A stretch of DNA of 64,000 nt from positions 4,700,501 to 4,764,500 of the forward strand of contig NZ_CP110128.1 of the NCBI RefSeq assembly GCF_028471945.1. Reading direction: 5' to 3'. The notes below the pieces were generated by a model that worked only from the letters and a program-made list of their open reading frames with translations, did no database searches and had not been told where the DNA came from. Made by a program: the position numbers and the translations under genes. Of this stretch, positions 46,385 to 56,096 are shown in pieces; positions within the stretch are counted from its first letter, which is position 1, and each line of letters begins with the position of its first letter. The stretch is from Pseudomonas sp. WJP1 (GTDB lineage: Bacteria; Pseudomonadota; Gammaproteobacteria; Pseudomonadales; Pseudomonadaceae).

Positions 46385-47089
46385 ATGCTGCCCAGCCCCT
46401 CGAAGACCCACGCCAGCCCCGGACACCTGCACACGCAGAAATGGCGCGGGCGCATCGGCCTGAGCCTGGTGGCGATGCTCTCGGTGCTGGCCGGCATGAC
46501 CGACGCGATCGGCTTCATGGCCAGCGGCGATTTCGTCTCGTTCATGAGCGGCAACACCACGCGTATGGCCGTCGCCATCAGTGCCGGCGACCTGGGGTTG
46601 ACCCTGCGCCTGGTGATCCTCATCGCCACCTTCATCGTTGGCAATGCGCTGGGTATTGTCGCCAGCCGCCTGGGCGGGCGCCGGTCACTGCCTTTGCTTT
46701 TGTGCATTGCCGCCCTGCTGTGCGCCGCCGCGGCCTGGCCCTATGACTCGCAACTGCCCGCCCTGCTGGCGGCCATCATCGCCATGGGCATGCTCAATGC
46801 CGCCGTGGAAGAGGTCAACGGCCTGCCGGTCGGCCTGACTTATGTCACCGGCGCCCTGTCGCGCTTCGGCCGCGGACTGGGTCGCTGGATGCTCGGCGAG
46901 CGGCGCAGTGGGTGGCGCGTGCAACTGATCCCCTGGACCGGCATGTTCGCCGGCGCGGTACTGGGCGCCGTACTGGAACATCATTTCGGGCTCAAGGCGC
47001 TGTTTGCCAGCGGGTTGCTGGCGGCTGCGCTGGGGGTGTTGTCGTTGAAGATTCCGCGGCGTTGGCAGTTGGGCTATATGCCGCGCTGA
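46385..47089 (+). CDS. YoaK/DUF1275-family membrane protein
   Basis: The 234-residue protein has about six membrane segments and DUF1275 hallmarks AGMTDAIGFMASGDFVSFMS with GNTTRMA near residue 60 and VTGALSRFGRGLG near 165. Family members are uncharacterised membrane proteins. It begins 24 bases after the DUF6388-like gene and may be co-transcribed with it. Confidence 0.83.
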   Translation: MLPSPSKTHASPGHLHTQKWRGRIGLSLVAMLSVLAGMTDAIGFMASGDFVSFMSGNTTRMAVAISAGDLGLTLRLVILIATFIVGNALGIVASRLGGRRSLPLLLCIAALLCAAAAWPYDSQLPALLAAIIAMGMLNAAVEEVNGLPVGLTYVTGALSRFGRGLGRWMLGERRSGWRVQLIPWTGMFAGAVLGAVLEHHFGLKALFASGLLAAALGVLSLKIPRRWQLGYMPR

Positions 47090-47113
47090 TTTTTGTGCTG
47101 CCTGTCAGGCCGC

Positions 47114-47208
47114 CATCGCGAGCAGGCTCACTCCTACAGTTGTTTTGTGGTGGATTTCAATTTTGTATTCGACACAGATCCCCTGTAGGAGTGAGCCTGC
47201 TCGCGATG
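47114..47208. repeat. REP-like inverted pair, inside-out orientation
   Basis: CATCGCGAGCAGGCTCACTC comes first and GGAGTGAGCCTGCTCGCGATG last, so the element has the opposite order to most pairs in the window. The centre is A+T-rich and unlike the shared centres. Confidence 0.78.
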
Positions 47209-47289
47209 AGGCCCGCACAGGCGACATCGATTTAGCCCCAACGCCGATAAAGCTTTATCATGGCCGCAGTTTCGCTGATCGAGTCCGCC

Positions 47290-47682
47290 ATGAAGTTCGC
47301 CATCGCCGTATTTTCCGCCGCCCATGCGCCCTCCTCGCGCCGCGCTTTGCTGTTCGCCCAGGCGCTGCTCGCCGGTGGGCATGAGATCGTCCGGCTGTTT
47401 TTCTACCAGGATGGCGTCTACAACGCGTCCAGCAGCGTGGTCACGCCCCAGGACGAGCTGGATGTGCCCAAACAATGGCGCACCTTCGTCGGCGAAAACC
47501 AGCTCGATGGCGTGGTGTGCATCGCCGCCGCCTTGCGCCGTGGGGTGTTGAACGAGGAAGAAGCCAAGCGCTACCAACGCGAGGCTGTCGCCGTCGGTGC
47601 GCCGTGGGAATTGTCCGGGCTCGGCCAGTTGCATGATGCGGTGCAAGACGCGGACCGCCTGATCTGCTTCGGAGGTGCGTGA
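47290..47682 (+). CDS. tusD: Sulfurtransferase TusD
   Basis: The 130-residue DsrE-family protein has the catalytic Cys77 in GVVCIAAALRRGV. As part of the TusBCD hexamer it takes persulfide from TusA in the 2-thiolation of tRNA wobble uridine. The start is the ATG at 47290 that matches the family N terminus. The genes tusD-tusC-tusB-tusE follow each other with 1-base gaps or overlaps. Confidence 0.92.
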   Translation: MKFAIAVFSAAHAPSSRRALLFAQALLAGGHEIVRLFFYQDGVYNASSSVVTPQDELDVPKQWRTFVGENQLDGVVCIAAALRRGVLNEEEAKRYQREAVAVGAPWELSGLGQLHDAVQDADRLICFGGA

Positions 47683-47683
47683 C

Positions 47684-48046
47684 ATGGCCAAATCCTTGCT
47701 GATCATCAGCCGCCAGTCGCCGTGGTCCGGGCCGGGCGCGCGGGAAGCGCTGGACATCGTCCTGGCGGGCGGCGCCTTCGATCTGCCGATCGGCCTGCTG
47801 TTTCTCGACGACGGCGTGCTGCAACTCGCCTCGAACCAGCACGCCAAGGCCCTGCAACAAAAAGACCTGAGCGCCAACCTGCAGGCACTGCCGATGTTCG
47901 GCGTCGAAGAACTGTTTGTCTGTGCCGACAGCGCTGCCGAACGTGGCCTGGACCCTGGCGCCTTGTCGCTGGAGGAAGCCCGCGTATTGGCCGCCCACGA
48001 AATCACTGCGCTCATTGACCGTTACGACCAGGTGATCACCCTCTGA
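47684..48046 (+). CDS. tusC: Sulfurtransferase complex subunit TusC
   Basis: The 120-residue DsrF-like protein begins with MAKSLLIISRQSPWSGPGAR and lacks a catalytic Cys at the TusD position, as usual. It is a structural subunit of TusBCD. It starts 1 base after tusD, and its last base is the first base of tusB. Confidence 0.92.
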   Translation: MAKSLLIISRQSPWSGPGAREALDIVLAGGAFDLPIGLLFLDDGVLQLASNQHAKALQQKDLSANLQALPMFGVEELFVCADSAAERGLDPGALSLEEARVLAAHEITALIDRYDQVITL

Positions 48047-48339
48047 TGTCGACTTTGCATGTGTTGTCTCATTCCCCGTTCGGCGACGACCGCCTGAACA
48101 GTTGCCTGCGAGTGATCGGTAACAACGACGCGCTGCTGCTGTGTGGCGACGCGGCCTATGCCCTGCAGCCAGGCACCGCACCTTTCACGGCGCTGAATGC
48201 CCGCGGTCTGCCGCTATACGTTCTGGCCGAAGATGCCCAGGCCCGGGCTATCGAGGTTCCGGACTGGGCAACGGCTGTCGATTATCCGGCCTTCGTCGAA
48301 CTGTCGATCCACCACGACAAGGTCAACAGCTGGCTATGA
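48046..48339 (+). CDS. tusB: Sulfurtransferase complex subunit TusB
   Basis: The 97-residue DsrH-like protein (MSTLHVLSHSPFGDDRLNSC) is the third TusBCD subunit. Its start overlaps the tusC stop by 1 base (TGATG), and its end overlaps tusE by 4 bases. Confidence 0.9.
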   Translation: MSTLHVLSHSPFGDDRLNSCLRVIGNNDALLLCGDAAYALQPGTAPFTALNARGLPLYVLAEDAQARAIEVPDWATAVDYPAFVELSIHHDKVNSWL

Positions 48340-48671
48340 ATGTATTGACGGTCGGCGCGCGCGCCATCGAGCTGGACAAGGACGGTTTCCTGCTGGAGCT
48401 CAGTGACTGGTCGGCGGACGTCGCCAGTGCCCTGGCCGCCGCCGAAGACATCGAGTTGAGCCCCGAGCACTGGGAAATCCTCGAACTGCTGCGCAGCTTC
48501 TACGCTGAATTCCAGTTGTCGCCGGCCACCCGGCCGCTGATCAAGTACACCGCATTGAAACTCGGCCCGGACAAAGGCAACAGCCTGCACCTGAACCGAC
48601 TGTTCAAAGGCACCCCTGCCAAACTCGCCGCGAAACTGGCGGGCCTGCCCAAACCGACGAATTGCTTATGA
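48336..48671 (+). CDS. tusE: TusE sulfur carrier of the tRNA 2-thiolation relay
   Basis: The 111-residue DsrC-family protein ends PTNCL with the active Cys110 next to last, the acceptor position of TusE. It hands sulfur from TusD to MnmA. ATGA overlaps couple it to tusB before and to the TrpD2-like gene after. Confidence 0.92.
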   Translation: MNVLTVGARAIELDKDGFLLELSDWSADVASALAAAEDIELSPEHWEILELLRSFYAEFQLSPATRPLIKYTALKLGPDKGNSLHLNRLFKGTPAKLAAKLAGLPKPTNCL

Positions 48672-49669
48672 CCGACTACCCAGCGTTGACCCTCGAAACG
48701 CCTGCCGAGCACCCGTTCGCCCAATTCGTGCGCATCCTCGGCAAAGGCAAGCGTGGCGCCCGCGACCTGACGCGTGAAGAAGCCCGCACCGCCATGGGCA
48801 TGGTGCTCGACGACAAGGTCGAGGACACCCAGCTCGGCGCGTTCCTGATGCTGTTGCGCCACAAGGAAGAAAGCGCGCAGGAAATGGCAGGTTTTACCGA
48901 GGCCCTGCGCGAACGCTTAAAAGCGCCGGCACTGGCGGTCGACCTCGACTGGCCGACCTATGCCGGCAAGAAGCGCCATCTGCCTTGGTACCTGCTGGCG
49001 GCCAAGTGCCTGGCGCAGAACGGTGTGCGGGTGTTCATGCACGGCGGCGGCGCGCACACCGCCGGCCGGCTCTACAGCGAACAAATGCTCGATGAGCTGA
49101 ACATCCCGTTGTGCCGCGACTGGCAGCAGGTGGGCGTGGCGCTGGACAATGGCGGCCTGGCCTTCATGCCGCTGGTGGACTGGGCGCCGCAACTGCAACG
49201 CATGATCGACCTGCGCAACACCCTTGGCCTGCGCTCGCCGATCCACTCGCTGGCGCGCATTCTCAACCCGCTGGGCGCCCGTTGCGGCCTGCAAAGCATT
49301 TTCCACCCCGGCTACCAGGCGGTGCATCGCGATGCCAGCGGACTGCTCGGCGACACCGCGATCGTGGTCAAGGGCGATGGCGGCGAGATCGAGATCAACC
49401 CCGACGCCGACAGCCACTTGTACGGCACCAGCGGCGGCGAGAGCTGGGATGAGGAGTGGCCGCAACTGTCGAGTCAGCGCCACGTCAAACCCGCCAGCCT
49501 AGAACCGGCGCATCTCAAGGCCGTATGGCGTGGCGAGGTGGTGGACAGCTACCCGCAAATGGCCCTGATCTCGACCATGGCCCTGGCGCTGCGCGGCCTC
49601 GGCCAGAACCGCGAGCAGGCGTTCGAGACCGCCCAGAAATTCTGGGATGCGCGGGACAAATCGATTTAG
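48668..49669 (+). CDS. YbiB/TrpD2-family glycosyltransferase-fold protein
   Basis: The 333-residue protein resembles anthranilate phosphoribosyltransferase TrpD in fold (ILGKGKRGARDLTREEARTA; HSLARILNPLGA), but the TrpD phosphate loop is replaced by HGGGAHTAGR. YbiB of E. coli is a DNA/RNA-binding protein rather than a biosynthetic enzyme. The 4-base overlap with tusE makes it part of the tus operon and hints at a tRNA-related role. Confidence 0.85.
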   Translation: MTDYPALTLETPAEHPFAQFVRILGKGKRGARDLTREEARTAMGMVLDDKVEDTQLGAFLMLLRHKEESAQEMAGFTEALRERLKAPALAVDLDWPTYAGKKRHLPWYLLAAKCLAQNGVRVFMHGGGAHTAGRLYSEQMLDELNIPLCRDWQQVGVALDNGGLAFMPLVDWAPQLQRMIDLRNTLGLRSPIHSLARILNPLGARCGLQSIFHPGYQAVHRDASGLLGDTAIVVKGDGGEIEINPDADSHLYGTSGGESWDEEWPQLSSQRHVKPASLEPAHLKAVWRGEVVDSYPQMALISTMALALRGLGQNREQAFETAQKFWDARDKSI

Positions 49670-49719
49670 TCGATCATAACCCGGCAAACTTTGCGCTATT
49701 TTATCGAACCTATCAGCAT

Positions 49720-49754
49720 AGACTCCTCTCCAACGCTTATCGGTTGAGGAGTCT
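49720..49754 (+). promoter_or_regulatory. Inverted repeat that can mask the ribosome-binding site of the next gene
   Basis: AGACTCCTC (49720-49728) and GAGGAGTCT (49746-49754) are perfect 9-base inverted arms around a 17-base loop. The right arm contains GAGGAG, the ribosome-binding site of the gene at 49760. It may be an RNA hairpin or a protein operator. Confidence 0.5.
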
Positions 49755-49759
49755 CGGAC

Positions 49760-50758
49760 ATGGGTTTGTTAGTTGAAGGTCGCTGGCAGGACAAATGGTA
49801 CGAAAGCAAGGACGGCACGTTCCAGCGCGAACAGGCGCAACGCCGCAACTGGGTCACCGCTGACGGCCAACCCGGCCCCAGTGGCATCGGTGGTTTTGCC
49901 GCCGAGCCTGGGCGCTATCACCTCTACGTGTCCCTCGCCTGTCCCTGGGCCCATCGCACGCTGATCCTGCGCAAACTCAAGGGCCTGGAAAGCCTGATCG
50001 ATGTGTCGGTGGTCAGCTACCTGATGCTCGAGAACGGCTGGACATTCGACAAGTCCCACGGCTCCACCGGCGACAAACTCGACCACTTTGACTTCATGCA
50101 CCAGCGCTACACCGCCGATACCGCCGACTACACCGGCCGCGTCACGGTGCCGGTGCTCTGGGACAAACAGCAAAAGCGCATCGTCAACAATGAGTCGGCG
50201 GAAATCATCCGCATGTTCAATGGTGCCTTCGATGAGCTGACCGGCAATGGCCTGGATTTCTATCCGCCACCGTTGCGCGGCGAAATCGATGCGCTGAACG
50301 AGCGGATCTATCCGGCAGTGAACAACGGCGTGTACCGCGCCGGGTTTGCCACCTCGCAATCCGCTTATGAAGAAGCCTTCGATGAACTGTTCGCGGAACT
50401 GGATCGGCTGGAGCAGCTGTTAAGCGCCAATCGCTACCTGACCGGCGAGTACCTGACTGAAGCGGACATTCGCCTGTTCACCACGCTGATTCGTTTCGAC
50501 GCGGTGTATTTCGGTCACTTCAAGTGCAACCTGCGGCGCATTGCCGATTATCCGAACCTGTCGAACTGGCTGCGCGAAATTTACCAGTGGCCGGGGATTG
50601 CCGAGACGGTGGATTTCGAACACATCAAAAACCACTACTACGGCAGCCACAAGACCATCAACCCGACGGGGATTGTGCCCAAGGGGCCGCAGCAGGATTT
50701 CACCGCGGCCCATGATCGGGAGCGGTTGAGTGGGAAAGGGGTTTGGCGCAAGGCCTGA
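49760..50758 (+). CDS. yqjG: Glutathionyl-hydroquinone reductase, YqjG family
   Basis: The 332-residue xi-class glutathione transferase has the catalytic Cys61 in SLACPWAHRTLI and a C-terminal all-helical domain with TEADIRLFTTLIRFD. It reduces glutathionyl-hydroquinones to hydroquinones. The start follows GAGGAG, which can be hidden in a hairpin. The gene is probably transcribed separately from the tus operon. Confidence 0.9.
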   Translation: MGLLVEGRWQDKWYESKDGTFQREQAQRRNWVTADGQPGPSGIGGFAAEPGRYHLYVSLACPWAHRTLILRKLKGLESLIDVSVVSYLMLENGWTFDKSHGSTGDKLDHFDFMHQRYTADTADYTGRVTVPVLWDKQQKRIVNNESAEIIRMFNGAFDELTGNGLDFYPPPLRGEIDALNERIYPAVNNGVYRAGFATSQSAYEEAFDELFAELDRLEQLLSANRYLTGEYLTEADIRLFTTLIRFDAVYFGHFKCNLRRIADYPNLSNWLREIYQWPGIAETVDFEHIKNHYYGSHKTINPTGIVPKGPQQDFTAAHDRERLSGKGVWRKA

Positions 50759-50782
50759 GATATTTGCAGGTTTTGAGGGCCC

Positions 50783-50860
50783 CATCGCCAGCAGGCTGGC
50801 TCCCACATTTGATCTGTGTCGTTTCACAAATCCCCTGTGGGAGCCAGCCTGCTGGCGATG
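50783..50860. repeat. REP-like inverted pair, CCAGCAGGCTGGC variant
   Basis: CATCGCCAGCAGGCTGGCTC and GAGCCAGCCTGCTGGCGATG are perfect inverted arms around a 32-base centre. It lies between the convergent yqjG and cysG genes. Confidence 0.8.
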
Positions 50861-50875
50861 GCTGCAACGCGGTGC

Positions 50876-52270
50876 TCAGACTTGTGATTGAGCCCCTTCA
50901 AACCACGCCAGTTTCTCGCGTAGTTGCACCACTTCACCCACGATCACCAGCGTCGGCGCATGCACTTCATGCTCCGCCACCAGCCGTGGCAGGTCCGCCA
51001 ACGTGCCGGTGAACACCCGCTGATTGACCGTCGTGCCCTGCTGGATCAACGCCGCCGGGGTATCGGCGCCGCGACCATGCTTGATCAACTGCTCGCAGAT
51101 GCTCGGCAAGCCCACCAACCCCATGTAGAACACCAGGGTCTGCGCCGGCGCGACCAGGTCGGCCCACGGCAGATCGGTGGAACCGTCCTTCAGGTGACCG
51201 GTAATGAACCGTACAGACTGCGCATAATCACGATGGGTCAGCGGTATCCCGGCATAGGCCGCGCAACCGCTGGCTGCAGTGATGCCCGGTACGACCTGGA
51301 ACGGGATGCCATGGGCCGCCAGCTCTTCGATCTCTTCACCGCCACGGCCGAAGATGAACGGATCGCCGCCCTTCAACCGCACCACACGCTTGCCTTGCTT
51401 CGCCAGGTCGACCAACTGCTGGTTGATCTGGTCCTGCGGCACGGCGTGATCGGCGCGGCGCTTGCCGACGTAGACACGCTCGGCATCGCGCCGGCACAAC
51501 TCGAGAATCGCCGGCGCCACCAGGCGGTCGTACAGCACCACATCGGCTTGCTGCATCAGGCGCAAGGCACGGAAGGTCAGCAGGTCGGGATCACCGGGAC
51601 CGGCGCCCACCAGATACACCTCACCGGTGGCCACCGGCGCTTCTCCAGCGATTTTCGCCTGCAGTAAACGCTCGGCTTCACCGCCCTGCCCGGCCAGTTG
51701 CCGGTCGGCAATCGGGCCCTGGAACACGTCTTCCCAAAACGCGCGACGTTGCTGCACGTCCGGGAACAGCTTTTTCACCTGGTGACGGAAACCCGCCGCC
51801 AGGCCAGCCAGCTGACCGTAGGTCGAAGGAATCCAGGTTTCGATCTTGGCGCGGATCAAACGCGCCAGCACCGGCGCATCGCCACCGCTGGACACGGCAA
51901 TGATCAGCGGCGAACGGTCGACGATGGCCGGGAAGATCACGCTGCACAAGGCCGGCGCGTCCACCACATTGACCGGCACACAACGCCGATGGGCATCAGC
52001 AGACACTTGGGCATTGAGCGCTTCGTCGTCGGTGGCGGCAATGATCAGCGCGCAACCGTCCAGATCCGCCTCGAGGTAACCGCGCGTCAGGCACTCGCCA
52101 GCGCTGGCGCTGACCAGTTCGCGCAGCTGCGTTTCGATTTCAGGTGCGACCACCCGCAGCAGCGCACCGGCATCGGCCAGCAGGCGGGATTTGCGCAAGG
52201 CAATTTCCCCCCCACCGACGACCAACACACGACTGCCGCGAAGGTTATGGAACAGCGGCAGATAGTTCAT
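50876..52270 (-). CDS. cysG: Siroheme synthase (multifunctional)
   Basis: The 464-residue protein fuses a dehydrogenase/ferrochelatase part ([20 protein letters not shown] at 15-34) with a uroporphyrinogen methyltransferase part ([20 protein letters not shown] near 215 and [18 protein letters not shown]). It makes siroheme for sulfite and nitrite reductases from uroporphyrinogen III. It starts on the base after the serS stop, so the two are co-transcribed as in other pseudomonads. Confidence 0.95.
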   Translation of the reverse strand: MNYLPLFHNLRGSRVLVVGGGEIALRKSRLLADAGALLRVVAPEIETQLRELVSASAGECLTRGYLEADLDGCALIIAATDDEALNAQVSADAHRRCVPVNVVDAPALCSVIFPAIVDRSPLIIAVSSGGDAPVLARLIRAKIETWIPSTYGQLAGLAAGFRHQVKKLFPDVQQRRAFWEDVFQGPIADRQLAGQGGEAERLLQAKIAGEAPVATGEVYLVGAGPGDPDLLTFRALRLMQQADVVLYDRLVAPAILELCRRDAERVYVGKRRADHAVPQDQINQQLVDLAKQGKRVVRLKGGDPFIFGRGGEEIEELAAHGIPFQVVPGITAASGCAAYAGIPLTHRDYAQSVRFITGHLKDGSTDLPWADLVAPAQTLVFYMGLVGLPSICEQLIKHGRGADTPAALIQQGTTVNQRVFTGTLADLPRLVAEHEVHAPTLVIVGEVVQLREKLAWFEGAQSQV

Positions 52271-53563
<1,293 letters not shown>

Positions 53564-53566
53564 TTA

Positions 53567-53941
53567 TCAAAGTTTGGTCAAGGACAGGCCAGCCCAGGTG
53601 GCGAGCAGCCCGCCGAATACGCTGATGGCAGCATAGCCCAGGGCCAGCGGCACCTGCCCGCTTTCCAGCAGGCGCACCGTATCCAGTGAAAAAGATGAAA
53701 AAGTCGTCAGCCCTCCGAGGAAGCCGACGATCAACCCGGCGCGCACCTCGATCGGCACCTCCGGGCGTAGCAAAAACAGACCGTATAAAACGCCGATCAG
53801 CAAACAGCCGACGATATTAACGGCCAGCGTCGCGGTATAGAAGTGCCGCGGCCAATTAGCGTTGATCCAGTTGCCGGTGGCAAAGCGTAGCAAGGTACCG
53901 GCCACACCGCCGGCGGAAACAGCAAGGATCAAGGGAAGCAC
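53567..53941 (-). CDS. crcB: Fluoride channel/exporter CrcB (Fluc)
   Basis: The 124-residue protein has four membrane segments and the family motif [20 protein letters not shown]. It exports fluoride as a dual-topology dimer. The start is GTG, overlapping the rarA stop by 1 base (TAGTG). No fluoride riboswitch is visible, so expression follows the operon. Confidence 0.93.
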   Translation of the reverse strand: MLPLILAVSAGGVAGTLLRFATGNWINANWPRHFYTATLAVNIVGCLLIGVLYGLFLLRPEVPIEVRAGLIVGFLGGLTTFSSFSLDTVRLLESGQVPLALGYAAISVFGGLLATWAGLSLTKL

Positions 53942-55266
53942 TATTTTCTCCGCTGCCGGGGGCTCAAACGGTCAAGTTTCGCCAGGTGATTGAGCTTTTC
54001 GCCAATCTTCAGCTCCAGGCCACGGGGCACCGGCTGATAGAACGGGATAGGGTCGAGTTCTTCCGGGAAATAGTCTTCCCCGGCGGCGTAGGCATCGGGT
54101 TCGTCGTGGGCATAACGGTATTCGTCACCGTAGCCGAGCTGTTTCATCAGCTTGGTCGGCGCGTTGCGCAGGTGCAGTGGCACTTCCAGCGAACCGTGTT
54201 CGGCGGCGGCACGCAGTGCGGTCTTGAAGCCCATGTACACCGCGTTGCTTTTCGGCGCGCAAGCCAGATACGTGATGGCCTGCGCCACCGCCAGCTCGCC
54301 TTCGGGGCTGCCGAGCCGCTCCTGCACTTCCCACGCCGCCAGGCACAGGCTCAGCGCACGCGGGTCGGCATTGCCGATGTCTTCGCTGGCCATGCGCACC
54401 ACGCGCCGGGCCAGGTACAGCGGATCGCAACCGCCATCGATCATGCGCGCGAACCAGTACAACGCGCCGTCGGGGTTGGAGCCGCGCACGGACTTGTGCA
54501 GCGCGGAGATCTGGTCGTAGAAAGCTTCGCCACCTTTGTCGAAACGCCGACGGGTATCACCGAGCAGGCTTTGCAGCAGCTCGGTGCCGATCTCGCTGTT
54601 GTCTTCGGCCAGGTCCGAAGCGTTTTCCAGCAGATTGAGCAAGCGCCGGCCATCGCCATCGGCGGCCGACAGCAGCATCTGGAAGCCTTCGTCGCTGAGG
54701 GTCAGATTGCGCTTGCCCAGGCCACGCTCTTCGGTCAGCGCGCGGTGCACCAGTTTGCGCAACGCGCTTTCGTCGAGGCTTTTGAGCACATAGACCCGTG
54801 CACGGGACAGCAAGGCGTTGTTGAGTTCGAAGGAAGGGTTTTCCGTGGTCGCGCCGATGAAAATCAGCGTGCCGTCTTCGACATACGGCAGGAACGCATC
54901 CTGCTGGGATTTGTTGAAGCGATGCACTTCGTCGACGAACAGAATCGTCCGTCGGCCGTACTGGGCGGCCTGCTGCTTGGCGATTTCCACCGCCTGACGG
55001 ATTTCCTTCACGCCGGCGAGCACCGCCGACACCGTTTCGAAATGCGCTTCCGAGACTTCCGCGAGCAACCGCGCCAGGGTGGTCTTGCCCACCCCCGGCG
55101 GTCCCCAGAAAATCATCGAATGCAGGGCACCCTGCTCCAGCGCTTCGCGCAAGGGCTTGCCGCGAGCGAGCACGTGTTCCTGACCGACATACTCGTCCAG
55201 GTTGGTCGCGCGCAAGCGGGCGGCCAGGGGCTGGGCGATCGGGGCACTGCGAAACAGGTCCATCAC
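53941..55266 (-). CDS. rarA: Replication-associated recombination protein A (MgsA/WRNIP1 family)
   Basis: The 441-residue AAA+ ATPase has Walker [17 protein letters not shown] near residue 54 and Walker [12 protein letters not shown], then the C-terminal tetramerisation part ([20 protein letters not shown]). It acts at stalled replication forks. Two Met codons open the frame; either may be the start. It overlaps crcB. Confidence 0.94.
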   Translation of the reverse strand: MMDLFRSAPIAQPLAARLRATNLDEYVGQEHVLARGKPLREALEQGALHSMIFWGPPGVGKTTLARLLAEVSEAHFETVSAVLAGVKEIRQAVEIAKQQAAQYGRRTILFVDEVHRFNKSQQDAFLPYVEDGTLIFIGATTENPSFELNNALLSRARVYVLKSLDESALRKLVHRALTEERGLGKRNLTLSDEGFQMLLSAADGDGRRLLNLLENASDLAEDNSEIGTELLQSLLGDTRRRFDKGGEAFYDQISALHKSVRGSNPDGALYWFARMIDGGCDPLYLARRVVRMASEDIGNADPRALSLCLAAWEVQERLGSPEGELAVAQAITYLACAPKSNAVYMGFKTALRAAAEHGSLEVPLHLRNAPTKLMKQLGYGDEYRYAHDEPDAYAAGEDYFPEELDPIPFYQPVPRGLELKIGEKLNHLAKLDRLSPRQRRK

Positions 55267-55301
55267 AACTTATGAAACCTCACTTAGCCAAACACCATAC
55301 C

Positions 55302-55394
55302 CTGTGGGAGCGAGCCTGCTCGCGATGGCGGCATTACATTCAACATCAATGTTGACTGACCCAACGCTATCGCGAGCAGGCTCACTCCTACAGG
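55302..55394. repeat. REP-like inverted pair (REPIN) between lolA and rarA
   Basis: CTGTGGGAGCGAGCCTGCTC and GAGCAGGCTCACTCCTACAG are imperfect inverted arms. The centre contains TTCAACATCAATGTTGACTG, itself a small palindrome. Confidence 0.82.
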
Positions 55395-55404
55395 GTTCTG
55401 TGTT

Positions 55405-56028
55405 TTATTCCTGGATCACGTCCGCACCCTTGGGAATGTCGAACTTGAACTTGGAGGCCGGGATCGGCTCGTTGGCCTTCACCCCGGTGAACAGGATATT
55501 GGTGCGCTGGCCGACACTGTCGATCAGCTGCATGTCATTGACCAGGCCATTGCGGAACGACAGGCGCAGGCTGTCGAACAGGGTGTCCTTGGTTTTCGGC
55601 TTCAAGGTGAAGTCGATCACGCCGCCGGCTTCCTTGGCGCTGATGTCGAAGCTCTGGCTGATCTTCGACACGTCACCGGACAGCAGCAGCGCTGGCGTCT
55701 GGGTCAGGCGCTGATCGAGGTTCTTGATGGTGGCCTGCTCCAGGTCCGGGTCCCACAGGGTGACCTTTTTACCGTCGGAGACCATGGTCTGCTCGGCAGG
55801 CGCATTGGTGTGCCAATAGAACAGGCCCGGGCGCTGCAGCGACATCTCGCCGGCGGTTTCCTGCAACTGGGTACCGGTGCCATCCAGGGTCAGCTGGGAG
55901 AAACGCGCGGTCAGGGTCTGGGATTTTTCCAGCAATTGGGTCAGGCGTGCCACGTCCTTGTCATCGGCGTGGGCCGAGAGCGTGCTCAAAGCCAGTACCG
56001 GCAGCAACAGCATGCGGATCAGACGCAT
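55405..56028 (-). CDS. lolA: Periplasmic lipoprotein carrier LolA
   Basis: The 207-residue protein has a signal peptide (about residues 1-21, ending SAHA) and the LolA barrel ([35 protein letters not shown]). It shuttles lipoproteins from LolCDE to LolB. I chose the ATG at 56028 because GAGGA stands before it; an ATG four codons earlier overlaps that site. It follows ftsK on the same strand. Confidence 0.94.
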   Translation of the reverse strand: MRLIRMLLLPVLALSTLSAHADDKDVARLTQLLEKSQTLTARFSQLTLDGTGTQLQETAGEMSLQRPGLFYWHTNAPAEQTMVSDGKKVTLWDPDLEQATIKNLDQRLTQTPALLLSGDVSKISQSFDISAKEAGGVIDFTLKPKTKDTLFDSLRLSFRNGLVNDMQLIDSVGQRTNILFTGVKANEPIPASKFKFDIPKGADVIQE

Positions 56029-56057
56029 GGGAGTCCTCATAACATTCGTGGGAGTGC

Positions 56058-56081
56058 GGGCGGCGCCTTGAGGCGCCGCCC
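56058..56081 (-). other. Strong hairpin between ftsK and lolA
   Basis: GGGCGGCGCC and GGCGCCGCCC are perfect 10-base arms around a TTGA loop. The T run lies on the plus-strand side only, so in the ftsK-lolA direction it is not a standard terminator. It may protect or process the transcript. Confidence 0.5.
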
Positions 56082-56096
56082 CTTTTCAGTATCGGG

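Noticed and set aside
53567..53941. Fluoride riboswitch for crcB
   Set aside because: crcB starts inside the rarA stop codon, and no independent leader of riboswitch length precedes it.
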